Below are positions 9,301-17,906 of a stretch of DNA of 64,000 bases, piece after piece. The stretch's first letter is position 1; every line of letters starts with the position of its first letter. Source of the stretch: an uncultured Rhodocyclaceae bacterium (GTDB lineage Bacteria; Pseudomonadota; Gammaproteobacteria; Burkholderiales; Rhodocyclaceae); contig CAKQRL010000002.1 in NCBI GenBank assembly GCA_934271525.1, positions 62,001-126,000 of the forward strand. The letters run 5' to 3'. The position numbers and the translations under genes are program-made. Below the pieces are notes generated by a model. The model saw nothing but the letters and a program-made list of their open reading frames with translations. It searched no databases and was not told the origin of the DNA.

Positions 9301-9587
9301 TGGTCAAAGGGTGCTTCAAAAGGATTATTTTCTGCCCAAGTTTTAAAATCATCTGCCAAGATTTTTTGGTAGGTTTGGAAAATAAATTTGGTGGGCAAGG
9401 GAAACTCAATGTTGGCACAAATGCCCAAATCTTGGGCAATGCCTTGGCTTAACCATTGGCGCATACCGTTGCTGTGCACCAAAATGGTTTCTTTTTCAAA
9501 AGGCGAGCTTGGGTTTTCTTTTAAATGGCGAATTAAAACATCGCGCATATTTTTTAAAAGATTGCTTTGAATGCTAAACAGTGCCAT
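6348..9587 (-). CDS. recC: exodeoxyribonuclease V subunit gamma (RecC)
   Basis: 1079 residues (E. coli RecC is 1122). RecC is the Chi-recognising, DNA-splitting subunit of the RecBCD helicase-nuclease that repairs double-strand breaks and degrades foreign linear DNA. Diagnostic stretches: HSNGMRQWLSQGIAQDLG (residues about 38-55), NIEFPLPTKFIFQTY, FIFGLTGLSQQSLEFF and IPHRQIYILGLNDEDFPR. No recB is adjacent; recD is at 55636-57372. An uptake-like core lies inside the gene (8956-8967, read as AFTVEKR), and another core forms the C-terminal FPR and stop. Start ATG 9587. Confidence 0.93.
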   Translation of the reverse strand: MALFSIQSNLLKNMRDVLIRHLKENPSSPFEKETILVHSNGMRQWLSQGIAQDLGICANIEFPLPTKFIFQTYQKILADDFKTWAENNPFEAPFDQELLSWQIFNILNSEQIKEKVFSPLLNYFKNDEKDIKKRLLSKTLAGLFENYQSYRADWLEQWQKGKFVLDNGKQLKEKDLWQGHLWQHLNSEPSRVALFKKYKEKLEKNSAFTVEKRLFIFGLTGLSQQSLEFFILYSQICDIYFFIHNPTELYWGDLIHAKDEIKIAWKNKKMLQTPPHEDNLLALLGAQGRDALNLFYELSENKVLHFEEPFSEPQNKTLLNKLQNAIYHLNAPFDTITDNDFSISFHQCHSAFREVEVLNNLILNELDNDKTLNPRDILVLAPDIEKYSPFIDAVFGAYSKNDERYIPYSIADRKKRTTSLFLRALKDLLSLDELEFNPNQIFGLLESHFVRHKFNLNEKEIAQLKMWIKNAEIRWGLTEKQRHDLYQNAASSLQNTWQKGLSRLILGFAMGESSEWQAYLPLPAAQGLNAEPLGKLFLLIKKLDFWRAQFSQSATLKEWQARLSACIADFFAANEEDAEIQQFLNNCNTLVEKERRARELLKSETAPVFSLATLREDFLNLLEEPGLKQPFLDGKLIFATFMPMRAIPHRQIYILGLNDEDFPRSNLPLDFDLIAQNHRRGDRSRTDDDRYMLLETLLAAQEKITFSYVAQNIHDNSARQPSILLAQLQSYITAHFATKNGESIIKHLTTSHPLQAFSKKYNQNNQLFTYSKEWFEYKTVDLKENSKIDYVEQSKYLNDLIVLLKNPALSFFQQTLDAKFSNPEHFCFEETENFGTESLEFYKARCNIVEILHNAFYQKRDRATALNEVLTNIQKTDFLPWGGVGVLKNKELKNFGNAFLQELSHFHSVRREIITIENIAGEIELFSNEYEEKQLILSASQLESSKYLQPFLQHILANAAGFKIKTSIIGLKENNVISKTFEPIEQNQALTILKKLNNFSANSLKEPLPITLKTALAFLDAKNKKNNKEWTDTRKIFLKECEQTPALSFAFADFDDFYNADFQKLAFEIYGDFYNNFPR
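8956..8985 (-). repeat. uptake-like half element inside recC
   Basis: TCCACGGTAAAC 8956-8967, 6-bp spacer, then a T7-C tract, all within the coding sequence. Read on the recC strand it encodes FTVE. Spacing is the same as in intergenic copies. Confidence 0.85.
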
Positions 9588-9601
9588 TTGCGTTAAATCC
9601 T

Positions 9602-10084
9602 TTAAAATTCTAGCGTTTCAATCGCGAATTTTAAACGCCATTCTTTTTCCTTGTGGAATTGAATGTGGGTGAGTTTTCTTTCTTCATAAAAATAAGAAGT
9701 GTCTATATTTTTTTCTTTTAAAAATAAATTTTCTTCACCTTTAAAAACGTTTTTAAAGTTTTGGGATAAAATAAAATCAAAGTTTTTTAATTTTTGTTGG
9801 GCTTTATAACCACATATTTTTTCTTTTTTTTGCAAAATACAAAATAAATTATTTTCTTTAACAATTTGAAAAAATGGAATATTAAGTGGTCCCAAAATTT
9901 GAATGGAAAACTGGTTTTTATTTTCTATCCAAACTAATTTTCCTGTAAAATATTTTTGATTTTTAAAATCGGTTAAAGAAAATCGCGTATTTAAATAAAA
10001 ATCTGTTTGTTCCGTGCGTGGTGTGATGGTACTGCACGCGCACAAGAATAAAAGCAAAAAATAGCAAAAAAATTGTTTTTTCAC
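9602..10084 (-). CDS. LolB-like outer-membrane lipoprotein
   Basis: 160 residues with a lipoprotein signal peptide: MKKQFFCYFLLLFLCACS, modified Cys in CAC. The mature part has LolB-like features (FSLTDFKNQKYFTGKLVW, then FSIQILGPLNIPFFQIV). LolB accepts lipoproteins from LolA at the outer membrane. Similarity is weak and the protein is shorter than E. coli LolB (207), so another small lipoprotein family is possible. The start is GTG at 10084, 3 bases after the stop of a 31-codon ORF, suggesting translational coupling. Very AT-rich and Lys/Phe-rich compared with neighbours. Confidence 0.5.
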   Translation of the reverse strand: MKKQFFCYFLLLFLCACSTITPRTEQTDFYLNTRFSLTDFKNQKYFTGKLVWIENKNQFSIQILGPLNIPFFQIVKENNLFCILQKKEKICGYKAQQKLKNFDFILSQNFKNVFKGEENLFLKEKNIDTSYFYEERKLTHIQFHKEKEWRLKFAIETLEF

Positions 10085-10087
10085 GGC

Positions 10088-10183
10088 TTACATACCTTTG
10101 TAAGACAAAAACGCCATTAGGGCGAGCAACCCCAAAAACAAAAAGCGCGAGAGCAAGCGCTTGGTTTGATCATCCCACTTCAT
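10088..10183 (-). CDS. 31-residue single-span membrane peptide
   Basis: A short ORF (MKWDDQTKRLLSR, then FLFLGLLALMAFLSYKGM) with GGAG seven bases before its ATG. It is charged at the N-terminus and has one hydrophobic helix. It ends 3 bases before the GTG of the LolB-like gene and is divergent from dusB. The good ribosome binding site, the tight spacing and the sensible topology support translation. No family recognised; it could be a leader peptide or a membrane microprotein. Confidence 0.45.
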   Translation of the reverse strand: MKWDDQTKRLLSRFLFLGLLALMAFLSYKGM

Positions 10184-10268
10184 TGTCGGCTCCAACTTTT
10201 GAAAAAAAAGAATTGCTATTTTGGCACGCTTTGCGCTTAAAATGCGCTCTTTTTTTTGCAATAGCCGC

Positions 10269-11234
10269 ATGGATTTTTTGGGATTTACCTTGCCGAACAA
10301 TTTATTTGTGGCGCCGATGGCAGGGGTAACCGATCGGCCATTTCGCATATTGTGCAAAAAAATGGGCGCAGGGCTTGCCGTATCAGAAATGGTTACTTCC
10401 AATTCGCTGCTTTATGGCTCGGAAAAAACAAAGCGAAGAGCCGACCACACCAATGAACCCGCGCCGATTGTGGTGCAAATTGCGGGCGCCGACCCAAAAA
10501 TGTTGGCAGAGGCGGCGCGCTACAATGTGGATTGCGGCGCTCAAATTATTGATATTAATATGGGCTGCCCAGCCAAAAAAATCTGCAATGTGATGGCGGG
10601 CTCAGCTTTGATGAAGGATGAAAAACTTGTTGGCAAAATTTGCGAAATGGTTGTTGCCACCGTGCCAAATACGCCTGTTACCTTGAAATGCCGCACAGGT
10701 TGGGATTTTGAAAATAAAAATGCCCTATCTGTTGCAAAAATTGCGCAAAACGCCGGCATTCGGGCAATTGCCATTCACGGCAGAACAAGATGCCAGCAAT
10801 ACAAAGGGCAGGCGGAGTTTGAGACGATTAAAATTGTCAAAGAAAACGTGAAAATTCCCGTGATTGCTAATGGCGACATTGATTCGCCCCAAAAAGCGCT
10901 TGATGTTTTGAATTTTACTGCGGCGGATGCCTTGATGATTGGGCGCGCCGCGCAGGGCAGACCGTGGATTTTCCGCGAAATTGCGCATTTTTTGAAAACG
11001 GGTGAAATTTTGGAATCGCCCACACGCGCAGAAATCGGTAAAATTCTGCTTTCACATTTAGCGAATTTGTATGATTTTTATGGTGAAAAAACCGGGCTTT
11101 TTGTGGCACGCAAGCACATTCACTGGTACACCAAAGGCATTGCGTATGCCGCTGAATTTCGCAAAAAAATCAATAGTTTAGAGACAACTCTTCAACAAAT
11201 GCGTGAAGTTGAATTGTTTTTTATAAAGGGATAA
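10269..11234 (+). CDS. dusB: tRNA-dihydrouridine synthase B
   Basis: 321 residues from ATG 10269 (MDFLGFTLPNNLFVAPMAG), the same length as E. coli DusB; the upstream in-frame extension is non-homologous. An FMN-dependent TIM-barrel enzyme that reduces uridines in the D-loop of tRNA. It shows FVAPMAGVTDRPFR near the N-terminus, the catalytic cysteine in INMGCPAKK (about residue 100), CRTGWD, IHGRTRCQQYKG and IANGDI. First gene of a tight dusB-fis-purH operon (3 bases to fis). Confidence 0.95.
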   Translation: MDFLGFTLPNNLFVAPMAGVTDRPFRILCKKMGAGLAVSEMVTSNSLLYGSEKTKRRADHTNEPAPIVVQIAGADPKMLAEAARYNVDCGAQIIDINMGCPAKKICNVMAGSALMKDEKLVGKICEMVVATVPNTPVTLKCRTGWDFENKNALSVAKIAQNAGIRAIAIHGRTRCQQYKGQAEFETIKIVKENVKIPVIANGDIDSPQKALDVLNFTAADALMIGRAAQGRPWIFREIAHFLKTGEILESPTRAEIGKILLSHLANLYDFYGEKTGLFVARKHIHWYTKGIAYAAEFRKKINSLETTLQQMREVELFFIKG

Positions 11235-11237
11235 GCG

Positions 11238-11465
11238 ATGCGCTTTAAAAATCTTGAACTAGAACGCCATTTGGAAGAGTTTTGTGCGCATTTTGGCGAA
11301 AAAAAGCCGGAAAATCTCTACGAAGTTTTTTTTCGCGAATGGGAAAAACAAATTTTGGAGTTTGCCTTGACAAAATCGCAAGGCAGGCAAACGCAAGCCG
11401 CGCAACTGTTGGGCATTAACCGCAACACGTTGCGCAAAAAACTTTTGGAATATCAACTTTTATGA
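11238..11465 (+). CDS. fis: Fis family nucleoid-associated regulator
   Basis: 75 residues. The C-terminal helix-turn-helix is clear (ALTKSQGRQTQAAQLLGINR, then NTLRKKLLEYQL). Fis bends DNA, stimulates stable-RNA promoters and assists site-specific recombination. The protein is shorter than E. coli Fis (98) at the N-terminus, as is usual in betaproteobacteria. It lies between dusB and purH; its TGA overlaps the purH ATG (ATGA). Confidence 0.92.
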   Translation: MRFKNLELERHLEEFCAHFGEKKPENLYEVFFREWEKQILEFALTKSQGRQTQAAQLLGINRNTLRKKLLEYQLL

Positions 11466-13054
11466 AAATCAAAACTGCTTTAATTTCCGTCTCTGATAAA
11501 ACGGGAATCCTTGATTTTGCAAAGGGATTATGCGATTCGGGCGTGAAGATTTTATCCACCGGCGGCACGGCGAAATTGTTAAAGGAAAACGCAATTGCCG
11601 TGCAGAATGTGGAAGATTACACGGGTTTTCCTGAAATGCTGGACGGGCGGGTGAAAACCTTGCACCCCAAAATTCACGGCGGCATTTTGGCTGTGCGCGA
11701 GAATGCAACGCATATGGCAAAACTTGCCGAACACGGCATTGAAACCATTGATTTGGTTTGCGTGAATTTGTATCCATTTTTAAAAACCGTGGCAAAAGCG
11801 GACGTTACATTGTCAAAAGCCATTGAAAATATTGATATTGGCGGGCCTTCCATGGTGCGCGCCGCAGCAAAAAATTACAAGAGCGTTGCGGTGGTAACAG
11901 ATCCTGCCGATTATTCGCTTTTGTTGGATAAAATTCAAAACAATCAAGCGTTTACCGTGGATTTTTTGTTTTCTTTGGCAAAAAAAGCCTTCACGCACAC
12001 GGCGCAATACGATTCGGCAATTTCAAACTGGCTGACTTCTTTGGAAAATTCGCCGGCGGATTCTCCCGATTCGCCGGTTAGCAAAAACGATTTTCCGCAA
12101 AGTTTGTCGCTCAATTTCAAACGTGCGGCGTTATTGCGTTATGGCGAAAATCCGCACCAATCGGCGGCGTTTTATAAAAATATTTCAACAGAAGGTGTTG
12201 AAGCAGGCGGACTTGCGAACTTTGAGCAATTAAACGGCAAAGAATTGTCGTTTAATAATTTGGCAGATTCAGATGCCGCATGGCGCGCGGTCAACGCCTT
12301 TGATGCACCCGCTTGCGTGATTATTAAACACGCGAATCCTTGCGGTGTTGCCGTGGCTAATTCTTTAAAATCTGCTTATGAAAAGGCTTTTCAAACCGAT
12401 AGCGTGTCGGCATTCGGCGGGATTTTGGCTTTTAACGGCAGGGTTGAAAAAGACGTGGCGCAGGCAATTGCCGAGCGCAAACATTTTGTGGAGGTTTTGC
12501 TGGCGCCCGATTTTTCGCCCGAGGCACTTGCCGCATTTTCTGAAAAAAAGAATTTGCGTTTATTAAAAATTAGCCAAAAAGCAGAGCCAAGCTTTGATTT
12601 CAAAAAAATAGAAGGCGGCTTGCTTGTGCAATCGGCAGATCGTTTTATTCCAACAGAATCGGATTTAACGTGCGTAACCAACATTGCGCCAACACAATCG
12701 CAAATCAAGGATTTGTTATTTGCCATGCGCGTGGCGAAGTTTGTGAAATCCAATGCCATTGTGTATTGCAAGGACGGCATGACTTTGGGCATTGGCGCAG
12801 GGCAGATGAGCCGTGTTGATTCTGCCAAAATTGCCGCCGAAAAAGCCCAAACCGCAGGGTTTTCCTTAAAAGGCAGTGTGGTTGCTTCTGATGCCTTTTT
12901 TCCATTTCGCGATGGTTTGGACGTTTTGGCGCGTGCAGGCGCTATTGCCGTTATTCAACCGGGCGGCTCCGTGCGCGATGCAGAAGTTATTGCCGCCGCA
13001 AACGAACACGGCATTGCGATGGTTTTCACAGGGCATCGCCATTTTTGGCATTAG
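11462..13054 (+). CDS. purH: bifunctional AICAR formyltransferase/IMP cyclohydrolase
   Basis: 530 residues, the usual family length. Catalyses the last two steps of de novo IMP synthesis. N-terminal MGS-like cyclohydrolase domain (ISVSDKTGILDFAKGL, STGGTAKLL, GFPEMLDGRVKTLHPKIHGG) and C-terminal formyltransferase domain (LRYGENPHQSAAFY, NGKELSFNNLADSDAAW, IIKHANPCG). Its ATG overlaps the fis stop by 4 bases. A linker of about 20 residues rich in Ser, Pro and Asp (ENSPADSPDSPVSKND) separates the domains. An uptake-like core at 11950-11961 is read as FTVD. Confidence 0.97.
   Translation: MKIKTALISVSDKTGILDFAKGLCDSGVKILSTGGTAKLLKENAIAVQNVEDYTGFPEMLDGRVKTLHPKIHGGILAVRENATHMAKLAEHGIETIDLVCVNLYPFLKTVAKADVTLSKAIENIDIGGPSMVRAAAKNYKSVAVVTDPADYSLLLDKIQNNQAFTVDFLFSLAKKAFTHTAQYDSAISNWLTSLENSPADSPDSPVSKNDFPQSLSLNFKRAALLRYGENPHQSAAFYKNISTEGVEAGGLANFEQLNGKELSFNNLADSDAAWRAVNAFDAPACVIIKHANPCGVAVANSLKSAYEKAFQTDSVSAFGGILAFNGRVEKDVAQAIAERKHFVEVLLAPDFSPEALAAFSEKKNLRLLKISQKAEPSFDFKKIEGGLLVQSADRFIPTESDLTCVTNIAPTQSQIKDLLFAMRVAKFVKSNAIVYCKDGMTLGIGAGQMSRVDSAKIAAEKAQTAGFSLKGSVVASDAFFPFRDGLDVLARAGAIAVIQPGGSVRDAEVIAAANEHGIAMVFTGHRHFWH
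11950..11961 (+). repeat. uptake-like core inside purH
   Basis: Perfect GTTTACCGTGGA in the purH frame, encoding part of AFTVDF. The upstream tract is only moderately A/T-rich here. Confidence 0.8.
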
Positions 13055-13085
13055 TTTTTTCAAAAAAATAACGGTTTACCGTGGA
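13055..13085 (+). repeat. uptake-like half element after purH
   Basis: A/T tract 13055-13068, 5-bp spacer, then GTTTACCGTGGA 13074-13085. The purH stop codon (13052-13054) touches the outer edge of the tract. Confidence 0.85.
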
Positions 13086-13116
13086 TTTTTGCCGTTTTTT
13101 CGGATTTTTATGTTTT

Positions 13117-13167
13117 TCCACGGTAAACCTTGAATTTTTTTGAAAATTATTTTTTGTTGACCGTGGA
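13117..13167. repeat. 51-bp palindromic uptake-like element
   Basis: TCCACGGTAAAC, 6 bp, A/T tract, 6 bp, GTTGACCGTGGA. It lies between the convergent purH and the small minus-strand ORF, where it could also terminate transcription in both directions. Confidence 0.9.
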
Positions 13168-13171
13168 TTTT

Positions 13172-13393
13172 TTATTTTTGATTTTTTTCTTCTCGTGCGT
13201 TTTGTTCTTTTTGTTTTTTCAGAAAATGCGCCAAATCATCCCGGTCTTTTTTTAAAATGATTTTTAAAGGCAAGGTTGCGCCCCACAACACGCCTGCGCA
13301 GAGTAAGAAAATCCAAAATCCAGTCATTTTTTGTGTTTTTTGCCAAAAAAAATGTGATTGTAAAACTTTTTGATAAAACGCTTGAAAATTCAA
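13172..13393 (-). CDS. small single-span membrane protein, hypothetical
   Basis: 73 residues from a TTG at 13393, or 51 residues from ATG 13327 (MTGFWIFLLCAGVLWGATLP). The TTG overlaps the promoter of the divergent tRNA-Val gene, so the shorter form is more likely. One transmembrane helix is followed by a highly charged tail (KKDRDDLAHFLKKQKEQ). No family recognised. Neither start has a good Shine-Dalgarno. Confidence 0.45.
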   Translation of the reverse strand: MNFQAFYQKVLQSHFFWQKTQKMTGFWIFLLCAGVLWGATLPLKIILKKDRDDLAHFLKKQKEQNAREEKNQK

Positions 13394-13409
13394 ACAAAAG
13401 CGCTAAAAT
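13382..13409 (+). promoter_or_regulatory. promoter of tRNA-Val
   Basis: TTGAAA (13382-13387), 16-bp spacer, TAAAAT (13404-13409), ending 14 bases before the tRNA. It fits a sigma-70 promoter. Confidence 0.6.
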
Positions 13410-13423
13410 GCACGATTTTTTCT

Positions 13424-13500
13424 AGGCGGTTAGCTCAGTTGGTTAGAGCGCCACGTTGACATCGTGGAGGTCGTTGGTTCGATTCCAATACCGCCTACCA
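13424..13500 (+). tRNA. tRNA-Val(GAC)
   Basis: 77 nt including encoded CCA. Acceptor AGGCGGT pairs with ACCGCCT. The anticodon stem CCACG/CGTGG encloses loop TTGACAT, giving anticodon GAC. The T-loop is TTCGATT. It stands just upstream of thrS, the usual betaproteobacterial arrangement. Confidence 0.96.
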
Positions 13501-13520
13501 TTTTGTTTCATTATTTTTTT

Positions 13521-15437
<1,917 letters not shown>

Positions 15438-15461
15438 ATTGTTTTTTTAGGGGATTGAATC

Positions 15462-16085
15462 ATCGCACAGAATAAGGCGCATCGCCTCAATGAAGAAATC
15501 ACGGCACCACAAGTTCGCTTAATTGGTGCTAATGGAGAACAACTTGGAGTCGTCGACATTCGCACGGCGCTGCGCATGGCAGAAGATGCCGAGGTTGACT
15601 TGGTTGAAATTGCCCCCAATGCCACGCCGCCCGTTTGCCGCGTGATGGATTATGGCAAATTCAAATACCAAGAAGCCAAGCGTGCGCACGAATCGCGTCA
15701 AAAGCAAAAGCAGGTGCAATTAAAAGAGATTAAATTGCGCCCGGGCACAGATGAAAACGATTACCAAATCAAATTGCGCAATATGCTGCGTTTTTTGGAA
15801 GATGGCGATAAAGTGAAAGTAACCTTGCGTTTTCGTGGGCGCGAAATGGCGCACCAAGAATTTGGCGCACGGCAATTGGAACGCATCAAAGCCGATTTGG
15901 AAGAATTTGGCAATGTGGAACAAATGCCCAAAATGGAAGGTCGTCAAATGATTATGGTGGTGGCGCCTGCCAAGAAAAAAACCAGCAAATCGCAAAATAA
16001 AGCGAAATCTGAAAAAGCAGAAAAAGCGCAACAGCTTGATTCGGCAGAACAAACCGAAACGGCGAATGCTGTTGCAATGAATTAA
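15462..16085 (+). CDS. infC: translation initiation factor IF-3, rare ATC start
   Basis: 207 residues read from ATC 15462 (AQNKAHRLNEEITAP follows the start), with AGGGG nine bases upstream. The first ATG, at 15576, would delete the conserved N-terminus. infC characteristically starts with a rare codon (ATT in E. coli), which lets IF-3 repress its own translation, so an ATC start fits. Contains the IF-3 N domain (VRLIGANGEQLGVV, ALRMAEDAEVDLVEI), linker and C domain (LRPGTDENDYQIKLRN). A Lys/Ala/Glu-rich tail of about 35 residues follows. Confidence 0.95.
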   Translation: MAQNKAHRLNEEITAPQVRLIGANGEQLGVVDIRTALRMAEDAEVDLVEIAPNATPPVCRVMDYGKFKYQEAKRAHESRQKQKQVQLKEIKLRPGTDENDYQIKLRNMLRFLEDGDKVKVTLRFRGREMAHQEFGARQLERIKADLEEFGNVEQMPKMEGRQMIMVVAPAKKKTSKSQNKAKSEKAEKAQQLDSAEQTETANAVAMN

Positions 16086-16155
16086 ACGGCACTTGGGGTT
16101 GAAAAAGTGTTGCCGTCGGCAACCACCTTGAAGGCTATTAAAATAGGAGCAAATT

Positions 16156-16353
16156 ATGCCCAAAATGAAGAGCAAAAGCGGCGCCAAAAAACGTTTTTTG
16201 GCGCGTGCTGGCGGTTCTATCAAACGCGGTCAAGCGTTCAAACGCCATATTTTGACCAAGAAAACCACCAAACAAAAACGCCAATTGCGCGGTGCGGTGG
16301 AAGTGTGCGCATCGGATGTGAAAAGCGTGCGCGCGATGTTACCTTATGCTTAA
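16156..16353 (+). CDS. rpmI: 50S ribosomal protein L35
   Basis: 65 residues beginning MPKMKSKSGAKKRFLARA and strongly basic, the family's exact size. Its ATG at 16156 follows AGGAGC. It is part of infC-rpmI-rplT, where L20 normally represses translation through the rpmI leader; the 70-base infC-rpmI gap contains inverted repeats that could serve this. Confidence 0.97.
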   Translation: MPKMKSKSGAKKRFLARAGGSIKRGQAFKRHILTKKTTKQKRQLRGAVEVCASDVKSVRAMLPYA

Positions 16354-16365
16354 CAGGAGAAAATT

Positions 16366-16725
16366 ATGCCAAGAGTCAAACGTGGGGTAACTGCGCATGC
16401 CCGTCATAAAAAAGTTTTAGAACAAGCCAAAGGTTACCGCGGCAGACGCAAAAACGTTTACCGCATTGCCAAAGAAGCGGTGATGAAAGCCGGGCAATAT
16501 CAATACCGCGACCGCCGCCAAAGAAAACGCCAATTCCGTGCGTTGTGGATTGTGCGCATCAATGCGGCAGCGCGTGCATTGGGTTTGAAATACAGCGCTT
16601 TGATGGATGGCTTGAAAAAAGCCAACATTGAAATTGACCGCAAAGTTTTGGCAGATTTGGCGGTGAAAGATTCTCAGGCTTTTAATGCGATTGCTATTCA
16701 AGCCAAAAACGCTTTGAACATTTAG
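16366..16725 (+). CDS. rplT: 50S ribosomal protein L20
   Basis: 119 residues (MPRVKRGVTAHARHKKVLEQ; KGYRGRRKNVYRIAKEAV; YRDRRQRKRQFRALWI), exactly the family length. It binds 23S rRNA early in large-subunit assembly. AGGAG lies eight bases before the ATG, 13 bases after rpmI. Confidence 0.97.
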   Translation: MPRVKRGVTAHARHKKVLEQAKGYRGRRKNVYRIAKEAVMKAGQYQYRDRRQRKRQFRALWIVRINAAARALGLKYSALMDGLKKANIEIDRKVLADLAVKDSQAFNAIAIQAKNALNI

Positions 16726-16754
16726 CCATTTGCTTTTGGACAAAACAGGCAGAA

Positions 16755-16782
16755 AAGGAAGGCGCTGCCTTCCTTTTTTTTT
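16755..16782 (+). terminator. rho-independent terminator/attenuator after rplT
   Basis: AAGGAAGGC, loop GCT, GCCTTCCTT, then a run of T. It sits between rplT and pheS, where it could end the ribosomal operon or attenuate pheST. Confidence 0.85.
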
Positions 16783-16808
16783 GAAAAAAATTTTGAGTTG
16801 ACCGTGGA
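16783..16808 (+). repeat. uptake-like half element before pheS
   Basis: A/T tract (its T side merges with the terminator), 6-bp spacer, then GTTGACCGTGGA 16797-16808, ten bases before the pheS ATG. Confidence 0.82.
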
Positions 16809-16817
16809 AAATTGAAA

Positions 16818-17891
16818 ATGCACTCTTTGCAATCTTTGGAATCTTTAATTGAAAGTGCCAAAACTTTTTTTGCGCAAGCACAAATGCCCGAAGCTTTGGA
16901 AGACAAAAAAGCGCAATTTTTAGGCAAAAACGGCGCCATCACCCAACATTTGAAAACCTTGGCAAGTTTATCGGTTGAAGAAAAAAAAACCAAAGGCGCA
17001 AAAATTAACGCGGCAAAAAAAGAAATTGAACAAGCCTTGGAAAATCGGCGCTTGGCTTTAAAACAAGAAGCTTTGAACGCGCGATTGGCTGCTGAAAAAT
17101 TAGATGTTACCTTGCCCGGCAGGCGTGAAAATCAAGGCGCTTTGCATCCGGTTTCACAAACTTTATTAAGAATTGAAGCGCTTTTTGGCGCCATGGGTTT
17201 TTCGGTTGCCGATGGCCCAGAAATTGAAGAAGATTTTTATAACTTTACCGCCTTAAACACGCCTGAAAATCATCCGGCGCGCTCCATGCACGATACTTTT
17301 TATTTAAAAGATGAAAAAGGCCAATTATTAAAAAAATACCTTTTGCGCACGCACACCAGCCCCATTCAAGCGCGTTTTATGGAAAAACACGTTCAACATT
17401 GCGCCAAAAATAAAAATGGGTTGGTTGAAGAAATGCCCGAAATTCGCATTATTGCGCCCGGGCGCGTTTATCGTGTGGATTCAGATGCCACGCATTCGCC
17501 GATGTTTCATCAAGTGGAAGGTTTGTGGATTGGCAAAAATATCAGCTTTGCGGATTTAAAAGGCGTGGTGGCGGATTTTTTGCGCAAGTTTTTTGAAACG
17601 GATGATTTGTTGGTGCGTTTTCGCCCGTCCTTTTTTCCTTTTACCGAACCTTCGGCGGAAATTGATGTGGCTTTTGAATCGGGTCCCAACAAAGACAAAT
17701 GGTTGGAAATTGCTGGTTGCGGAATGGTGCATCCCAATGTTTTAAAAATTGCCAAAATTGACCCGGAACATTTCACGGGTTTTGCTTTTGGTTTTGGTCC
17801 TGATCGTTTAACGATGTTGCGCCACCACGTGGATGATTTGCGGCTATTTTTTGATGGCGATGTGCGGTTTTTGTCGCAATTTGTGCAGTAA
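16818..17891 (+). CDS. pheS: phenylalanyl-tRNA synthetase alpha subunit
   Basis: 357 residues from ATG 16818 (MHSLQSLESLIES); an in-frame TTG six bases upstream is less likely. N-terminal coiled coil (about residues 1-90), then the class II catalytic core: PLHPVSQTL-like segment (HPVSQTLLRIEALF), LRTHTSPIQARFM, and motif 3 GFAFGFGPDRLTMLRH. Pairs with PheT as a heterotetramer that charges tRNA-Phe. Gap to pheT is 15 bases. Confidence 0.96.
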   Translation: MHSLQSLESLIESAKTFFAQAQMPEALEDKKAQFLGKNGAITQHLKTLASLSVEEKKTKGAKINAAKKEIEQALENRRLALKQEALNARLAAEKLDVTLPGRRENQGALHPVSQTLLRIEALFGAMGFSVADGPEIEEDFYNFTALNTPENHPARSMHDTFYLKDEKGQLLKKYLLRTHTSPIQARFMEKHVQHCAKNKNGLVEEMPEIRIIAPGRVYRVDSDATHSPMFHQVEGLWIGKNISFADLKGVVADFLRKFFETDDLLVRFRPSFFPFTEPSAEIDVAFESGPNKDKWLEIAGCGMVHPNVLKIAKIDPEHFTGFAFGFGPDRLTMLRHHVDDLRLFFDGDVRFLSQFVQ

Positions 17892-17906
17892 AAGGATTGA
17901 ATAAAA

